Assembly (NCBI GenBank): GCA_017889545.1
Contig: JAGFZV010000023.1
Span: 1 to 44,014 of the forward strand
Source: Bacillota bacterium
GTDB taxonomy: Bacteria > Bacillota > Negativicutes > CTSoil-072
Reading direction: 5' to 3'
DNA length: 44,014 bases
Shown: positions 15,348 to 23,596 of the stretch, in pieces
Layout: every line of letters begins with the position of its first letter
Numbering within the stretch: the stretch's first letter is position 1
The notes under the pieces: generated by a model
Database searches by the model: none
What the model was told of the DNA's origin: nothing
What the model saw: only the letters and a program-made list of their open reading frames with translations
Program-made: the position numbers and the translations under genes

Positions 15348-16400
15348 TTGTTTCATTTGTTTACTTCTTAATTGTCCGCAAGCAGCATCAATATCGGCCC
15401 CATGCTCCAACCGAATGCCGCAATGAATACCGTGTTTTTTCAGAACATCGTAGAAGGACAGCATGGTTTCTTTCGCACTGCGCTGATAATGTGCATGCTC
15501 TTCTACCGGATTGTAAGGAATTAAATTCACGGTAATCCGCTGCCGTCTATCGCCGATTAATTTCGCAAGCTGCAAGGCATGCTCTTTTTGGTCATTAATG
15601 CCCTTTAGCAATATATATTCCAACGTAATCTTTCTGTTCGTTTTCTCCAAATAATAGTCGACTGCCTGCATCAATTTTTCGATGGGAAAAGCACGGTTTA
15701 TTTTCATAAGCTGTGTGCGCTGTTCATTGCTTGGCGCATGCAGCGAAATCGCCAAATTTACATTGATGCAAGCATCGACAAGATCAACAATCCGATCCGG
15801 CAGGCCACTGGTCGATATGGTGATATGCCTTGTGCCAATTGCCATCCCTTTATGATCTTGAACGATGTGCAAAAAGTCTGCCAAGTTTTCAAAATTATCC
15901 AAAGGTTCGCCAATTCCCATCACTACAACATGGCTTACCGTCTCGTTCTCTTGCTTTTCATCCAAATATTGTTGAACTTTCATGATTTGTTCAACAATTT
16001 CCGCACTGGATAAATCACGGTCTTTGGTTAACAATCCGCTGGCACAAAAGCTGCATCCCATATTGCAGCCAACTTGAGTTGTAACGCAAACCGACAAACC
16101 AAATTTATGTTTCATCAATACGGTTTCTATCAAGTGCCCATCAGCCAATTTAAATAAAAACTTGAGTGTTCCATCCATTGCTTCCTGTCGGCAATGTTCC
16201 TGCAATGATTGAATGGCAAAACAATCCTGCAACAGATGAATGCAGTCTGCGTTGACATCATCCATCTGCGAAAACTTCGTCGCCCGTTTGCGATAAAGCC
16301 AATCCCATATTTGCAGCGCACGAGATTTTTTATAACCGTTTTCTGACATCCACGTTATCAGCTGGTTCAAAGTCAATCCATAAATAGATGGTTTATTCAT
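15312..16400 (-). CDS. rlmN: 23S rRNA (adenine(2503)-C(2))-methyltransferase
   Basis: A 362-residue radical SAM methyltransferase that methylates C2 of A2503 in 23S rRNA (and A37 of some tRNAs). The SAM-cluster motif is CNMGCSFC within VCVTTQVGCNMGCSFCASGL. The second catalytic cysteine lies in DIDAACGQLRSKQ near the C-terminus. VVVMGIGEPLDN and LAISLHAPSNEQR are further family marks. The ATG at 16400 follows AGAGGA by six bases. The variant ending IRLEHGADIDAACGQLRSKQ resembles RlmN of lactic-acid bacteria and relatives rather than Cfr. Its 3' coding end carries the MarR operator and promoter, and there is no terminator after it, so it may read through into marR. Confidence 0.93.
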   Translation of the reverse strand: MNKPSIYGLTLNQLITWMSENGYKKSRALQIWDWLYRKRATKFSQMDDVNADCIHLLQDCFAIQSLQEHCRQEAMDGTLKFLFKLADGHLIETVLMKHKFGLSVCVTTQVGCNMGCSFCASGLLTKDRDLSSAEIVEQIMKVQQYLDEKQENETVSHVVVMGIGEPLDNFENLADFLHIVQDHKGMAIGTRHITISTSGLPDRIVDLVDACINVNLAISLHAPSNEQRTQLMKINRAFPIEKLMQAVDYYLEKTNRKITLEYILLKGINDQKEHALQLAKLIGDRRQRITVNLIPYNPVEEHAHYQRSAKETMLSFYDVLKKHGIHCGIRLEHGADIDAACGQLRSKQMKQFLVDTSTKNKL

Positions 16401-16506
16401 ACTTCGTCCTCTTCGTAAAACATTCAATGTTTCTTTTTCTCCGTGAAAAGTATACCACGAATTTTTTTTTTATTATAGTTTTCATTCATAAAATACGACA
16501 AAAATA

Positions 16507-16545
16507 GGGCTGAAGAAAACGCATCATTACGTTTTTCTCCAGCCC
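16507..16545 (-). terminator. Terminator of the UxaA/LarA/IlvD operon
   Basis: The minus strand forms a long stem (GGGCTGgAGAAAAACG with CGTTTTCTTCAGCCC) followed by TATTTTTG. It begins nine bases after the stop codon of the IlvD-family gene. Confidence 0.85.
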
Positions 16546-16553
16546 TGAGTTGC

Positions 16554-18203
16554 TTACTTTACAATCGCTCCCGTGTTCGCCGAGGTAACAGAATTGGCAT
16601 ACCGGACAAGATAGCCCTTTGTTATCTTGGGCGGCGGCTGCACCCAGGCGGCTTTTCGGTTGTCTAACTCTTTCTCACTGACATTCACAGTAAGACTTCT
16701 CTGCGGAATATCGATCGTAATGGAATCACCTTCCTGTATGAAAGCAATCGGACCGCCAGATGCCGCTTCCGGAGAAACATGTCCTACGCAAGCGCCCCGC
16801 GTCGCACCACTGAAACGCCCGTCAGTGAGTAAAGCAACTTTAAGACCCATCCCGGCAATAACCGCGGTTGGGTTCAGCATCTCCTGCATTCCCGGGCCGC
16901 CTTTCGGTCCTTCGTAACGGATGACAACGACTTCGCCGTCTTTGATTTGTTTTTCCAGCAATGCACGAATCGCGGTTTCTTCCGAATCAAAAACACGCGC
17001 CGGTCCTTCAAAAAACAACATGTCCTCTGCAACCGCGCTCGCCTTCACGACGGCTCCGTCGGGAGCAATATTCCCATACAGAATAGCGATCCCGCCAGTG
17101 GAACGATAAGGAGAATCGACACTGCGGATCACTTCCGGCCGTTCGATCAATGCGTCCTTTATTCTATCAGCTACCGTTCCGGTTACCGTCTTGGCATTGG
17201 TATGAATAATGCCAAGTTTGCTAAGTTCGTTCATTACCGCAGGAATGCCCCCGGCTTCATTTAAATCTTGCAAATAATGCGTACCGCCCGGACTCATTTT
17301 CGTCAGGTATGGCGTCTTCCCACTTATCTGCTCGAACAAATTGAGCGGCAATTCTATCCCGGCTTCATGCGCAATGGCCGGCAAATGCAGCACCGTGTTT
17401 GTAGATCCGCCGATGGCCATGTCCACCACAATTGCATTTTTAAATGCATCGATGGTCATAATATCCAATGGCTTTATATCCTTCTTGACCAAATCCATGA
17501 TCACTGTTCCAGCGCGTTTCGCCAAAATTTTCCGTTCGCCGAACACTGCCGGTATCGTTCCGTTTCCAGCCAATCCCATTCCCATCACTTCGGTAAGGCA
17601 ATTCATCGTATTAGCCGTAAACAGACCGGCACACGACCCACAGGTCGGACAGCCTGCTTTTTCCAGTCCAGCAAATTCTTCTTCTGTAATATGCCCGCCC
17701 TCATAGCGGCCGGCTCCTTCCAGCACGGTAATAATGTCAATGTTTCGACCTTTGTAGCGCCCCGCCAACATTGGCCCGCCGCTTACAAAAACGCTTGGAA
17801 TATTTAGCCGGGCAGCCGCCATCAGCATCCCAGGAACGATTTTATCGCAATTCGGAATAAAAACCAGTCCGTCGAACCCATGCGCCATAACTACCGCCTC
17901 ACAAGAATCAGCAATTAATTCACGGCTGGCAAGCGAATACTTCATTCCGACATGTCCCATGGCAAAGCAATCGCCAATCCCAATCGACGGAAACTCCATG
18001 GGAGTTCCACCGGCAGCGGCTACGCCTAGTTTTACAGCATCGGCAATTTCCCGCAAGTGGCTGTGTCCCGCAATAATTTCATTGAAGGAATTTACAATCC
18101 CTATCAGCGGTTTTTCCAGTTCTTCCGGTGCATACCCCATACTATAACAAATCGCTCTTGTCGATGCCCGTGTTGAGCCCTTCAATACAACGTCACTTCT
18201 CAT
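16554..18203 (-). CDS. IlvD/EDD family dehydratase (possibly a sugar- or hydroxy-acid dehydratase)
   Basis: A 549-residue dehydratase of the dihydroxy-acid/phosphogluconate dehydratase superfamily, which removes water from hydroxy acids with an iron-sulfur cluster. Cys119 ([11 protein letters not shown]) and the cluster [10 protein letters not shown] (Cys185, 188, 191) are conserved, as are [19 protein letters not shown] and [15 protein letters not shown]. The N-terminus ([20 protein letters not shown], and [11 protein letters not shown] with Cys79) departs from the usual branched-chain IlvD sequence. No other ilv genes are present; instead it is last in an operon with UxaA- and LarA-like genes, so a role in catabolism of a sugar acid or other hydroxy acid is more likely than in valine synthesis. 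True IlvD activity cannot be excluded. Confidence 0.85.
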   Translation of the reverse strand: MRSDVVLKGSTRASTRAICYSMGYAPEELEKPLIGIVNSFNEIIAGHSHLREIADAVKLGVAAAGGTPMEFPSIGIGDCFAMGHVGMKYSLASRELIADSCEAVVMAHGFDGLVFIPNCDKIVPGMLMAAARLNIPSVFVSGGPMLAGRYKGRNIDIITVLEGAGRYEGGHITEEEFAGLEKAGCPTCGSCAGLFTANTMNCLTEVMGMGLAGNGTIPAVFGERKILAKRAGTVIMDLVKKDIKPLDIMTIDAFKNAIVVDMAIGGSTNTVLHLPAIAHEAGIELPLNLFEQISGKTPYLTKMSPGGTHYLQDLNEAGGIPAVMNELSKLGIIHTNAKTVTGTVADRIKDALIERPEVIRSVDSPYRSTGGIAILYGNIAPDGAVVKASAVAEDMLFFEGPARVFDSEETAIRALLEKQIKDGEVVVIRYEGPKGGPGMQEMLNPTAVIAGMGLKVALLTDGRFSGATRGACVGHVSPEAASGGPIAFIQEGDSITIDIPQRSLTVNVSEKELDNRKAAWVQPPPKITKGYLVRYANSVTSANTGAIVK

Positions 18204-18253
18204 TCAATCACCTTCCCAAACTAGTAATGGCCTGCTGAACAACACAGATTCCT

Positions 18254-19546
18254 CTAAATCATATAACCATCGGAATCGAATTGGAGTTCATAAGGTTCGC
18301 TAATGATTTCAATGTCATCTCTGCCTTTGCACTCCTTATAAAAGCTTTCGGATACTTCAATCTCTTCCATGCATAACGTATTCTTGATTCGCACCACTTT
18401 CGCCTGATTAAAATCAATCCCTGTGCAAGTTCGAATCGCCACAAGAAGAGCTTCTCTGTCATTATTCATATAAATGGGGATCCGTCCGCCATTCATCATC
18501 GTTGCGGTAATAACATTCGTCCAGGTAATATCAAAATCGACCGACCTTACACATTTTAAGGTTGTGACATCCGCCATGGCTAAACCGCAGCCGTTATGAT
18601 GACTTTCTTCCGAAATCCCGCGAATAAACATTTTCTTCAAATCCAAAACGCTCTCAAAACCGGTAGAATTGCTTCTCCCTGTTATATTCGGATCATGCCC
18701 GTTCCCGCTGATGTTTTTACCTATTTCATCGATAATGAGGACATCGATTTGCGGGAACTTAAATTTTGCCACTTTCTCTTTGGCAATCTGCAAGAGGGCA
18801 GCATCTCTTTCCATGATTTGTTCTTTTTCCATCACTTCCAGTTCACTAATTTCATCATAAGCATTCTGGACAATACCAACACCAAACGCTACCGGCGCAT
18901 TCTTCAAAAACACTTCACACACTCTCGGAATTCTGTCGGCAAAAGAAGGAAACCCTTTCATGTGAAACATGGAGGCCCCTTTGTGCTTGGCAAGACCGAT
19001 GGCTATCATTTTGGCCATCCCGCTTTCATATTTCCCCCTAAAATCCGTATGAGGCTTCACCTTATTCAGAACAACAATTCCATCCGATTCATATGCATAT
19101 TTATCGCAATACACCGGAGTTCCATCATCCAATTCGCCAATTTGCACCGTATCCATGGAGGATAAAATCGGCGCTCCGACTGTTTCTTCCGTAATATTAT
19201 AACCGGCAATTAACTCTTTCTGCCCTTCTGCGGTTGCACCGCCGTGACTGCCCATCGCCGGTATGACAAATGGTTTTGCGCCCCATTCCTTTAGTTCAGC
19301 AACAACCGTTTTAATAATCAGATCGAGATGGGGAATCCCCCGGCTGCCTGCCGTGATGCAAATCCTTTTCCCCTTATAATCCTCTTTTTTTTGAATATTT
19401 TTTTGCATTTCCTGAATAACCCAAGCAGCCAAATCTTTAATTTTATTGGCATCATAAATTTGCTTTATTTTCATCATTTTAGGAAATTGAATTGTTTCCG
19501 CTCCCTCAATCACCACATGCACTTCCTGGAAATCAATAAAATTCAT
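18254..19546 (-). CDS. LarA-like (nickel-pincer) lactate racemase family protein
   Basis: A 430-residue protein of the LarA/DUF2088 family. In lactate racemase a nickel-pincer nucleotide cofactor is bound to a lysine and histidines; candidates here are His101 (MGSHGGAT), His166 (VKPHTDF), Lys179 (ESGMAKM) and His188 (LAKHKGA), in the same order and with similar spacing to LarA. Homologues of this type racemise or epimerise various 2-hydroxy acids. The cofactor genes larB, larC and larE are not in the window. AAGGAGG precedes the ATG. It lies between a UxaA-family lyase and an IlvD-family dehydratase, so it probably converts one stereoisomer of the operon's hydroxy-acid substrate to the other; the substrate is unknown. 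Confidence 0.78.
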   Translation of the reverse strand: MNFIDFQEVHVVIEGAETIQFPKMMKIKQIYDANKIKDLAAWVIQEMQKNIQKKEDYKGKRICITAGSRGIPHLDLIIKTVVAELKEWGAKPFVIPAMGSHGGATAEGQKELIAGYNITEETVGAPILSSMDTVQIGELDDGTPVYCDKYAYESDGIVVLNKVKPHTDFRGKYESGMAKMIAIGLAKHKGASMFHMKGFPSFADRIPRVCEVFLKNAPVAFGVGIVQNAYDEISELEVMEKEQIMERDAALLQIAKEKVAKFKFPQIDVLIIDEIGKNISGNGHDPNITGRSNSTGFESVLDLKKMFIRGISEESHHNGCGLAMADVTTLKCVRSVDFDITWTNVITATMMNGGRIPIYMNNDREALLVAIRTCTGIDFNQAKVVRIKNTLCMEEIEVSESFYKECKGRDDIEIISEPYELQFDSDGYMI

Positions 19547-19596
19547 TTTTATAGCCTCCTTGTCAATTTTCCTATTTTTCTCTTGTTGCCATACAG

Positions 19597-20763
19597 CTAC
19601 ACATAGTCACACATTCTCCTGATCACTGTCTCGCTAAAACCAAAGCCATAAATCTCTGTTTTCGTTTTCTTGCCGTTAGCAACTTTTATCATTTCTTCAA
19701 ATACACTGTCCGCCATTTCTTCTAAAGATTTTTTGCCCTGAAGAACAGGACTGAGATCCATATCCATATTGTCATTCATCCTGACGAATAAATCTTCATT
19801 GGCAGTCACCTTGATAACCGGTGCGATCGGATTGCCAATCGGATTGCCCCTGCCGGTTGTGAAAACAATGAGCTGACAACCTGCAGCTACCTTTGCCGTC
19901 ACCGACAGTAAATCATACCCGGGAGTATTCATATAGATCAACCCTTTTTGCGACGGTCTCTGCGCACAGTCTATCACTTCCATAATTGGTTTCGTACCGC
20001 CTTTATGAATACAGCCAAGTGATTTTTCCTCTAACGTTGTGATCCCTCCTGCCTTATTACCGGGCGAAGGCTGCCCTGACCGCAAACTTTCATTGACCTT
20101 CTTCAGATCATTTTCAAGTTCAGTGCAAATATCCAATAGTTTCTGCCCCATTTGCGGCGTATGGCACCGTTTTGCCAAAATATGTTCCGCACCAATGATT
20201 TCCGGAGTTTCGCTGAACATAGACGTCCCGCCACTCTCCACCAAAATATCGCTGACACGCCCCATGACTGGATTGGCAACCAGTCCGGACGTTGCATCAG
20301 AACCACCGCATTCAATCCCCAACATCAATTCCGAAATATTGACTTCCACCGTTCGATTGGAGGATGCTTCGGTTACCATTTGCTGCGCAATCTGAACCGC
20401 CTTGCAAATCGTCTTGACCGTCCCGCCTTCTTCCTGAATGACTAAGGTCTTTAACGGTTTATTCGTCATTTTGCCAATGATTTCAGCCATTACCTCTACA
20501 GAATTCGGTTCGCATCCGAGACCAACGAGGATTGTTCCATAAACGTTGGGGTTAGCGGCCAAACCTGCCAGTACGGTTTGCGTGAGTTTTCGATTGCCTT
20601 CCACCTCCCCGCAGCCATTTTGGTTAATAAGACTTACTGTTCCATTCACAAGTCCTGCGATGATCCGGCAAGTTTCAGTAGCACACCCTACTGTAGGTAA
20701 GATTAGCACGTGGTTTCGAATCCCAACTAATCCATCCGGTCTTTTATATCCATAAAATTTCAT
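19597..20763 (-). CDS. UxaA/SuyB-like lyase, large subunit
   Basis: A 388-residue protein matching the C-terminal part of altronate/galactarate dehydratases (GD_AH_C) and the large subunit of (R)-sulfolactate sulfo-lyase. Recognised from YKRPDGLVGIRNHVLILPTV at the start, NQNGCGEVEGN, LVGLGCEPNS, MLGIECGGSDATSGLVANPV and GLIYMNTPGYDLLSVTAKVA. These enzymes eliminate water or sulfite from a hydroxy acid with an iron-dependent centre. The partner SAF domain is a separate gene 21 bases upstream, a split seen in both UxaA-like and SuyAB systems. The sequence does not decide between a sugar acid and sulfolactate. GAGGGG precedes the ATG at 20763. Confidence 0.82.
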   Translation of the reverse strand: MKFYGYKRPDGLVGIRNHVLILPTVGCATETCRIIAGLVNGTVSLINQNGCGEVEGNRKLTQTVLAGLAANPNVYGTILVGLGCEPNSVEVMAEIIGKMTNKPLKTLVIQEEGGTVKTICKAVQIAQQMVTEASSNRTVEVNISELMLGIECGGSDATSGLVANPVMGRVSDILVESGGTSMFSETPEIIGAEHILAKRCHTPQMGQKLLDICTELENDLKKVNESLRSGQPSPGNKAGGITTLEEKSLGCIHKGGTKPIMEVIDCAQRPSQKGLIYMNTPGYDLLSVTAKVAAGCQLIVFTTGRGNPIGNPIAPVIKVTANEDLFVRMNDNMDMDLSPVLQGKKSLEEMADSVFEEMIKVANGKKTKTEIYGFGFSETVIRRMCDYV

Positions 20764-20784
20764 ATGTTTCGCCCCTCGTATCTA

Positions 20785-21066
20785 TTAAATCGGACTGGCG
20801 ACATTATGATCATGAACGTGACTTCCCGGGGAAATATCTTGGGTCGCCTGACCAATGATCTCCCCATATTTACGAACAGCCTCCTGTTTGACCACTATTC
20901 TTATGGCTACTTTATGAAATCTAGGAATCGTTTCGATAATCGGCACCCGAATAAGCTCGCTATTTTTCAAAAACACAGCAACATCTCCGGGATGCAATTC
21001 AGTTGTAACCGTCGCTACATCATCTAACGGACTGATCAATATCGCATTCATCGCCGAATTTCCCAT
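20785..21066 (-). CDS. UxaA/SuyA-like SAF domain small subunit
   Basis: A 93-residue protein consisting of one SAF domain, corresponding to the N-terminal domain of altronate dehydratase (UxaA) or to SuyA of sulfolactate sulfo-lyase. Typical phrases are NAILISPLDDVATVTTELHP, IPRFHKVAIRIVVKQEAVRK and the end YGEIIGQATQDISPGSHVHDHNV, where the final histidines are conserved. It must work with the large subunit encoded next. AAGGAGG lies seven bases before the ATG at 21066. It is the first gene of a four-gene operon ending at 16554 and has an IclR-type palindrome about 145 bases upstream. Confidence 0.82.
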   Translation of the reverse strand: MGNSAMNAILISPLDDVATVTTELHPGDVAVFLKNSELIRVPIIETIPRFHKVAIRIVVKQEAVRKYGEIIGQATQDISPGSHVHDHNVASPI

Positions 21067-21209
21067 TCGAGAACCTCCTTAGAAGAAATTTTAATAATTG
21101 AGTTAGTATTCGTAATTTTCCATTCGTCAGATTATTATTTCTACAAGAACCGCCCAATGCCTTCTGACTACTCGTTTGCCATGCAATTGAAAAAGAAGCG
21201 GCTCCATAT

Positions 21210-21226
21210 GTTCCGCAATGCGGAAC
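21210..21226. promoter_or_regulatory. IclR-type operator palindrome
   Basis: GTTCCGCAATGCGGAAC is a perfect inverted repeat with 8-bp arms around one base. The TTCCGCA/TGCGGAA form is the usual operator of IclR-family regulators, many of which control hydroxy-acid catabolism. It lies between the SAF-subunit gene (minus) and the LysE gene (plus). No IclR gene is in the window. Confidence 0.65.
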
Positions 21227-21407
21227 GTTGTTCTAATATATTTCAATAAATAAAATATTCCCCTAAACAACAAAAAATCCTTTCAAAAATTCAATTTATT
21301 TGAAATGTTTTCAATATCTTAACTATTCATTTTAGACTAGTATTGCAGGAAATAGCCAATATTTGTATTTTAAAACCGCGATGGTGAGTAAACTTTTTTC
21401 GTAGAAT

Positions 21408-21419
21408 TTATGGTATAAT
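21408..21419 (+). promoter_or_regulatory. Extended -10 promoter of the LysE-family gene
   Basis: TATAAT (21414-21419) is preceded by TGG, giving the TGnTATAAT extended -10 form. No good -35 is seen, as is common for this class. The start codon lies about 40 bases downstream. Confidence 0.6.
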
Positions 21420-21459
21420 ACAAAAACCATTCCAGTTATCAGCCGAAAGGATGAAATGT

Positions 21460-22086
21460 ATGTTGGGAATTCAACATTTTGAACTATTTCTTATTGCCGG
21501 CATTATGTTAAATTTAACGCCAGGTTCAGATACGATTTACATTTTAAGCCGGAGTATCGCGCAAGGAAAACGGGCAGGTATTTATTCGGTTCTGGGAATT
21601 AGTTCCGGGATTGCGGTCCATACACTACTGGCTGCGTTAGGATTATCCATTATTCTATCAACTTCTGCCGCCGCATTTATGATTGTAAAAATCATCGGCG
21701 CTATTTACCTTGGCTATCTGGGATTAACTTCTTTCCTTGCTAAAGAAAATCAATTGCTCGCCTTGACTGACAATGTCATGACCGCCAGAGAAATCTATCT
21801 CCAAGGATTATTGACAAATGTCTTGAATCCTAAAGTCGCCCTATTCTTCCTTTCGTTTTTACCGCAATTTATTGCTCCAGCTAATCCTTACGGATTGCTG
21901 CCTTTTGTTTGTCTCGGATTCACGTTTCTAACTACCGGAACGATATGGTGCTTTTCCTTGGTTCTTTTTTCCTCACACATGACAAAATTTCTGCGCAATA
22001 ACCGCACTGCATCTCTTGTCACAAATAAGCTATGCGGAGCAATCTACCTTGGTCTTGGATTGAAACTATTGATGACAGAAAAATAA
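21460..22086 (+). CDS. LysE/RhtB family amino-acid exporter
   Basis: A 208-residue inner-membrane protein with five or six helices, of the LysE/RhtB exporter family that pumps out amino acids or their derivatives. The family start is clear: FLIAGIMLNLTPGSDTIYIL, with the NxxPGxD motif, followed by GKRAGIYSVLGISSGIAVHT and GAIYLGYLGL, and a C-terminal half with NVLNPKVALFFLSFLPQFI. The ATG at 21460 has GAAAGG nine bases upstream; the ATG at 21451 touches that site. It is divergent from the UxaA/LarA/IlvD operon and could share its regulator, but substrate and link are unknown. Confidence 0.88.
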   Translation: MLGIQHFELFLIAGIMLNLTPGSDTIYILSRSIAQGKRAGIYSVLGISSGIAVHTLLAALGLSIILSTSAAAFMIVKIIGAIYLGYLGLTSFLAKENQLLALTDNVMTAREIYLQGLLTNVLNPKVALFFLSFLPQFIAPANPYGLLPFVCLGFTFLTTGTIWCFSLVLFSSHMTKFLRNNRTASLVTNKLCGAIYLGLGLKLLMTEK

Positions 22087-22094
22087 CCTAAAAA

Positions 22095-22121
22095 GACACA
22101 AGGGAGCACCTCCCCTGTGTC
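22095..22121 (-). terminator. Terminator of the AOR accessory genes
   Basis: The hairpin GACACA-GGGGAG / CTCCCTTGTGTC (minus strand, one mismatch) is followed by TTTTT. It overlaps the stop codon of the ThiF-like gene and lies nine bases beyond the stop of the convergent LysE gene. Confidence 0.8.
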
Positions 22122-22839
22122 ACGTCACTGTTAAGATTTCAAAAACATTCATTTCCGTATCAAAATATAATAATTTATTTCGCAGCGGCTCACCAATTCC
22201 AGTGATCACTTTTACCACTTCCTGCACCTGCAGCGAAGCTGCTAAAGCCGGTGTACCTGCCGGATTGCCGAGCATCGTTTCTACTCCTTGATTTGGCGCA
22301 TTGGTTTGCCTGTAAATTCGCTCAAGACCGTTATCTCCAGGCATAATGGTCATAACCTGCCCGGTAAAGCCGGCAATCGCAGCATATATCAGCGGTATTC
22401 CGTATTGTTTTGTTACCCTATTCACCAACAACCTGGTCGATACATTATCCAACGCATCGACGACAACGTCAACACCTTTCAATAACTTTTCTGCATTCCC
22501 TTCATCCAGCATGCAGGGAATCGCCTCTGCTTGCACATCACAATTAATCACTTCAACCCGGCTGGCTGCCGCATAGGCTTTATTGACTCCAATATTGTGT
22601 TCAGTCGACATTAACTGGCGGTTAAGATTATGAACCGCAAAGGTATCGCCATCAATAATCCGCAGCTGACCGACTCCCAAACGAGCCAAGAGCTCAATTA
22701 CTGTCCCGCCTAATCCGCCTGCACCGACTACTGCAACCTTAGATTTGAGCAAACGTATTTGCCCGGCAATACCGACCGTCCCAAAATTGCGCTGATACCG
22801 TTCCGGCATCTTGCCTTCCGCTAACAGCGCCAACGACAA
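22120..22839 (-). CDS. ThiF/MoeB/HesA-family adenylyltransferase
   Basis: A 239-residue E1-like enzyme. It has the ATP-binding GAGGLGGTVIELLARLGVG, IDGDTFAVHNLNRQL with the conserved Asp and Asn-Arg, and VVDALDNVSTRLLVN. Such enzymes adenylate the C-terminal glycine of a ubiquitin-like sulfur carrier (MoaD or ThiS). The CxxC pairs of the zinc site in MoeB/ThiF are absent, which is usual for shorter HesA-like members. The gene directly follows two MoaD/ThiS-like genes and an aldehyde:ferredoxin oxidoreductase, so it probably helps make the pterin cofactor dithiolene or a related sulfur transfer. The TTG start at 22839 has AAAGGA nearby; a TTG two codons later is equally possible. Confidence 0.85.
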   Translation of the reverse strand: MSLALLAEGKMPERYQRNFGTVGIAGQIRLLKSKVAVVGAGGLGGTVIELLARLGVGQLRIIDGDTFAVHNLNRQLMSTEHNIGVNKAYAAASRVEVINCDVQAEAIPCMLDEGNAEKLLKGVDVVVDALDNVSTRLLVNRVTKQYGIPLIYAAIAGFTGQVMTIMPGDNGLERIYRQTNAPNQGVETMLGNPAGTPALAASLQVQEVVKVITGIGEPLRNKLLYFDTEMNVFEILTVT

Positions 22840-22858
22840 ATTTCCTTTATCTGATATT

Positions 22859-23095
22859 TCAACCGCCCCCTACTGCTGGAAAAAGACCGATTCGGTCGCC
22901 ATCAGCCAAAATACCGTCCATTTCTCTGCCAATCCCGTTGACCATAATCATATGAATTTCTGCCGGGTCAATTTCCAGTTTCTCCACTAGCTCCGCTACC
23001 GAAATACCATCCGGTATATCTGCCGTAAATACTCCATTTGGAATCGATGGCCTATACCGTCTAAGTGTGGCGTATAATCGCACTTCTATCACCAT
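22859..23095 (-). CDS. MoaD/ThiS-like ubiquitin-fold sulfur carrier with Gly-Gly end
   Basis: A 78-residue beta-grasp protein ending in GLFPAVGGG. The free C-terminal glycines are what an E1-like enzyme activates for sulfur transfer, and the candidate enzyme is encoded next, 19 bases downstream. The usual MoaD pattern is visible: VRLYATLRRYRP at the start, DGISVAELVEKLEI in the helix and VNGIGREMDGILADGDRIG before the tail. Its place in the oxidoreductase operon suggests a role in tungsten- or molybdenum-pterin synthesis. AGGAGGG precedes the ATG. Confidence 0.88.
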   Translation of the reverse strand: MVIEVRLYATLRRYRPSIPNGVFTADIPDGISVAELVEKLEIDPAEIHMIMVNGIGREMDGILADGDRIGLFPAVGGG

Positions 23096-23128
23096 ACTTG
23101 TTTTTCCCTCCTGGCATCAGCTGTTCAC

Positions 23129-23470
23129 TTATTGTTCTTCTTTTTTATCCTTCAACGTAAAGCTAAATTTATTCTCCTGGTTTTTTGAATAAAATCCCAG
23201 CGCCATCCGATATGGCCCCGGGCAGCCCGGCGGTACAAAGGCCACACGGTCCCCTGGTTGAATAATGCAATGTAAGGATTGAGCGAAGCCATTTACGAAA
23301 ATGATTTCGATTTCATCTATCGGTATCTCCAGTTTTTCAGCCAACTCAATCCCCGTAATGGGCTTTTCAAGATCAATCAGCAGCGGAACAGGCCAGTTGC
23401 GCTTTTTAAATACCTGATCCAACTGAAGAAAACCTCTTACTTCAATGGCTTTCTTGTCTTGTACTGACAT
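23129..23470 (-). CDS. MoaD/ThiS-like protein without the Gly-Gly end
   Basis: A 113-residue protein whose middle is a ubiquitin-like fold (ITGIELAEKLEIPIDEIEII, FVNGFAQSLHCIIQPGDRVA). The chain does not stop at a diglycine: FVPPGCPGPYRMALGFYSKN replaces it and a charged tail of about 20 residues follows. It therefore cannot act as a normal sulfur carrier unless it is processed after a Gly. It lies between the oxidoreductase gene and a genuine diglycine MoaD-like gene, beyond an internal terminator. It may be a structural partner or chaperone of the oxidoreductase; this is inference. GGAGGG precedes the ATG. Confidence 0.8.
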   Translation of the reverse strand: MSVQDKKAIEVRGFLQLDQVFKKRNWPVPLLIDLEKPITGIELAEKLEIPIDEIEIIFVNGFAQSLHCIIQPGDRVAFVPPGCPGPYRMALGFYSKNQENKFSFTLKDKKEEQ

Positions 23471-23548
23471 GATTATCCCTCCGCACTATTTTTTCGGTTA
23501 TTGTGTATTTCGCCATGCCATTGCCCCTTCTCCTCTTTCCATCTAACC

Positions 23549-23576
23549 AAAAAGCCGGGCCTAGGCCCGGCTTTTT
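23549..23576 (-). terminator. Internal terminator between AOR and its accessory genes
   Basis: A perfect 13-bp inverted repeat, AAAAAGCCGGGCC, TA, GGCCCGGCTTTTT, 20 bases beyond the oxidoreductase stop codon. It works in either direction and should cut the transcript after the oxidoreductase, leaving the accessory genes to read-through or their own promoter. Confidence 0.9.
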
Positions 23577-23596
23577 CCAGGTTAATTATTATACTA

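Noticed and set aside
15312-16400. Cfr-type antibiotic-resistance methyltransferase
   Set aside because: The sequence follows RlmN throughout, including the DIDAACGQLRSKQ region; nothing specific to Cfr was seen.
19597-21066. Definite sulfolactate sulfo-lyase (suyAB)
   Set aside because: Subunit sizes fit SuyAB, but the altronate-type family shares all motifs I can see, and no sulfolactate transporter or dehydrogenase genes are present.
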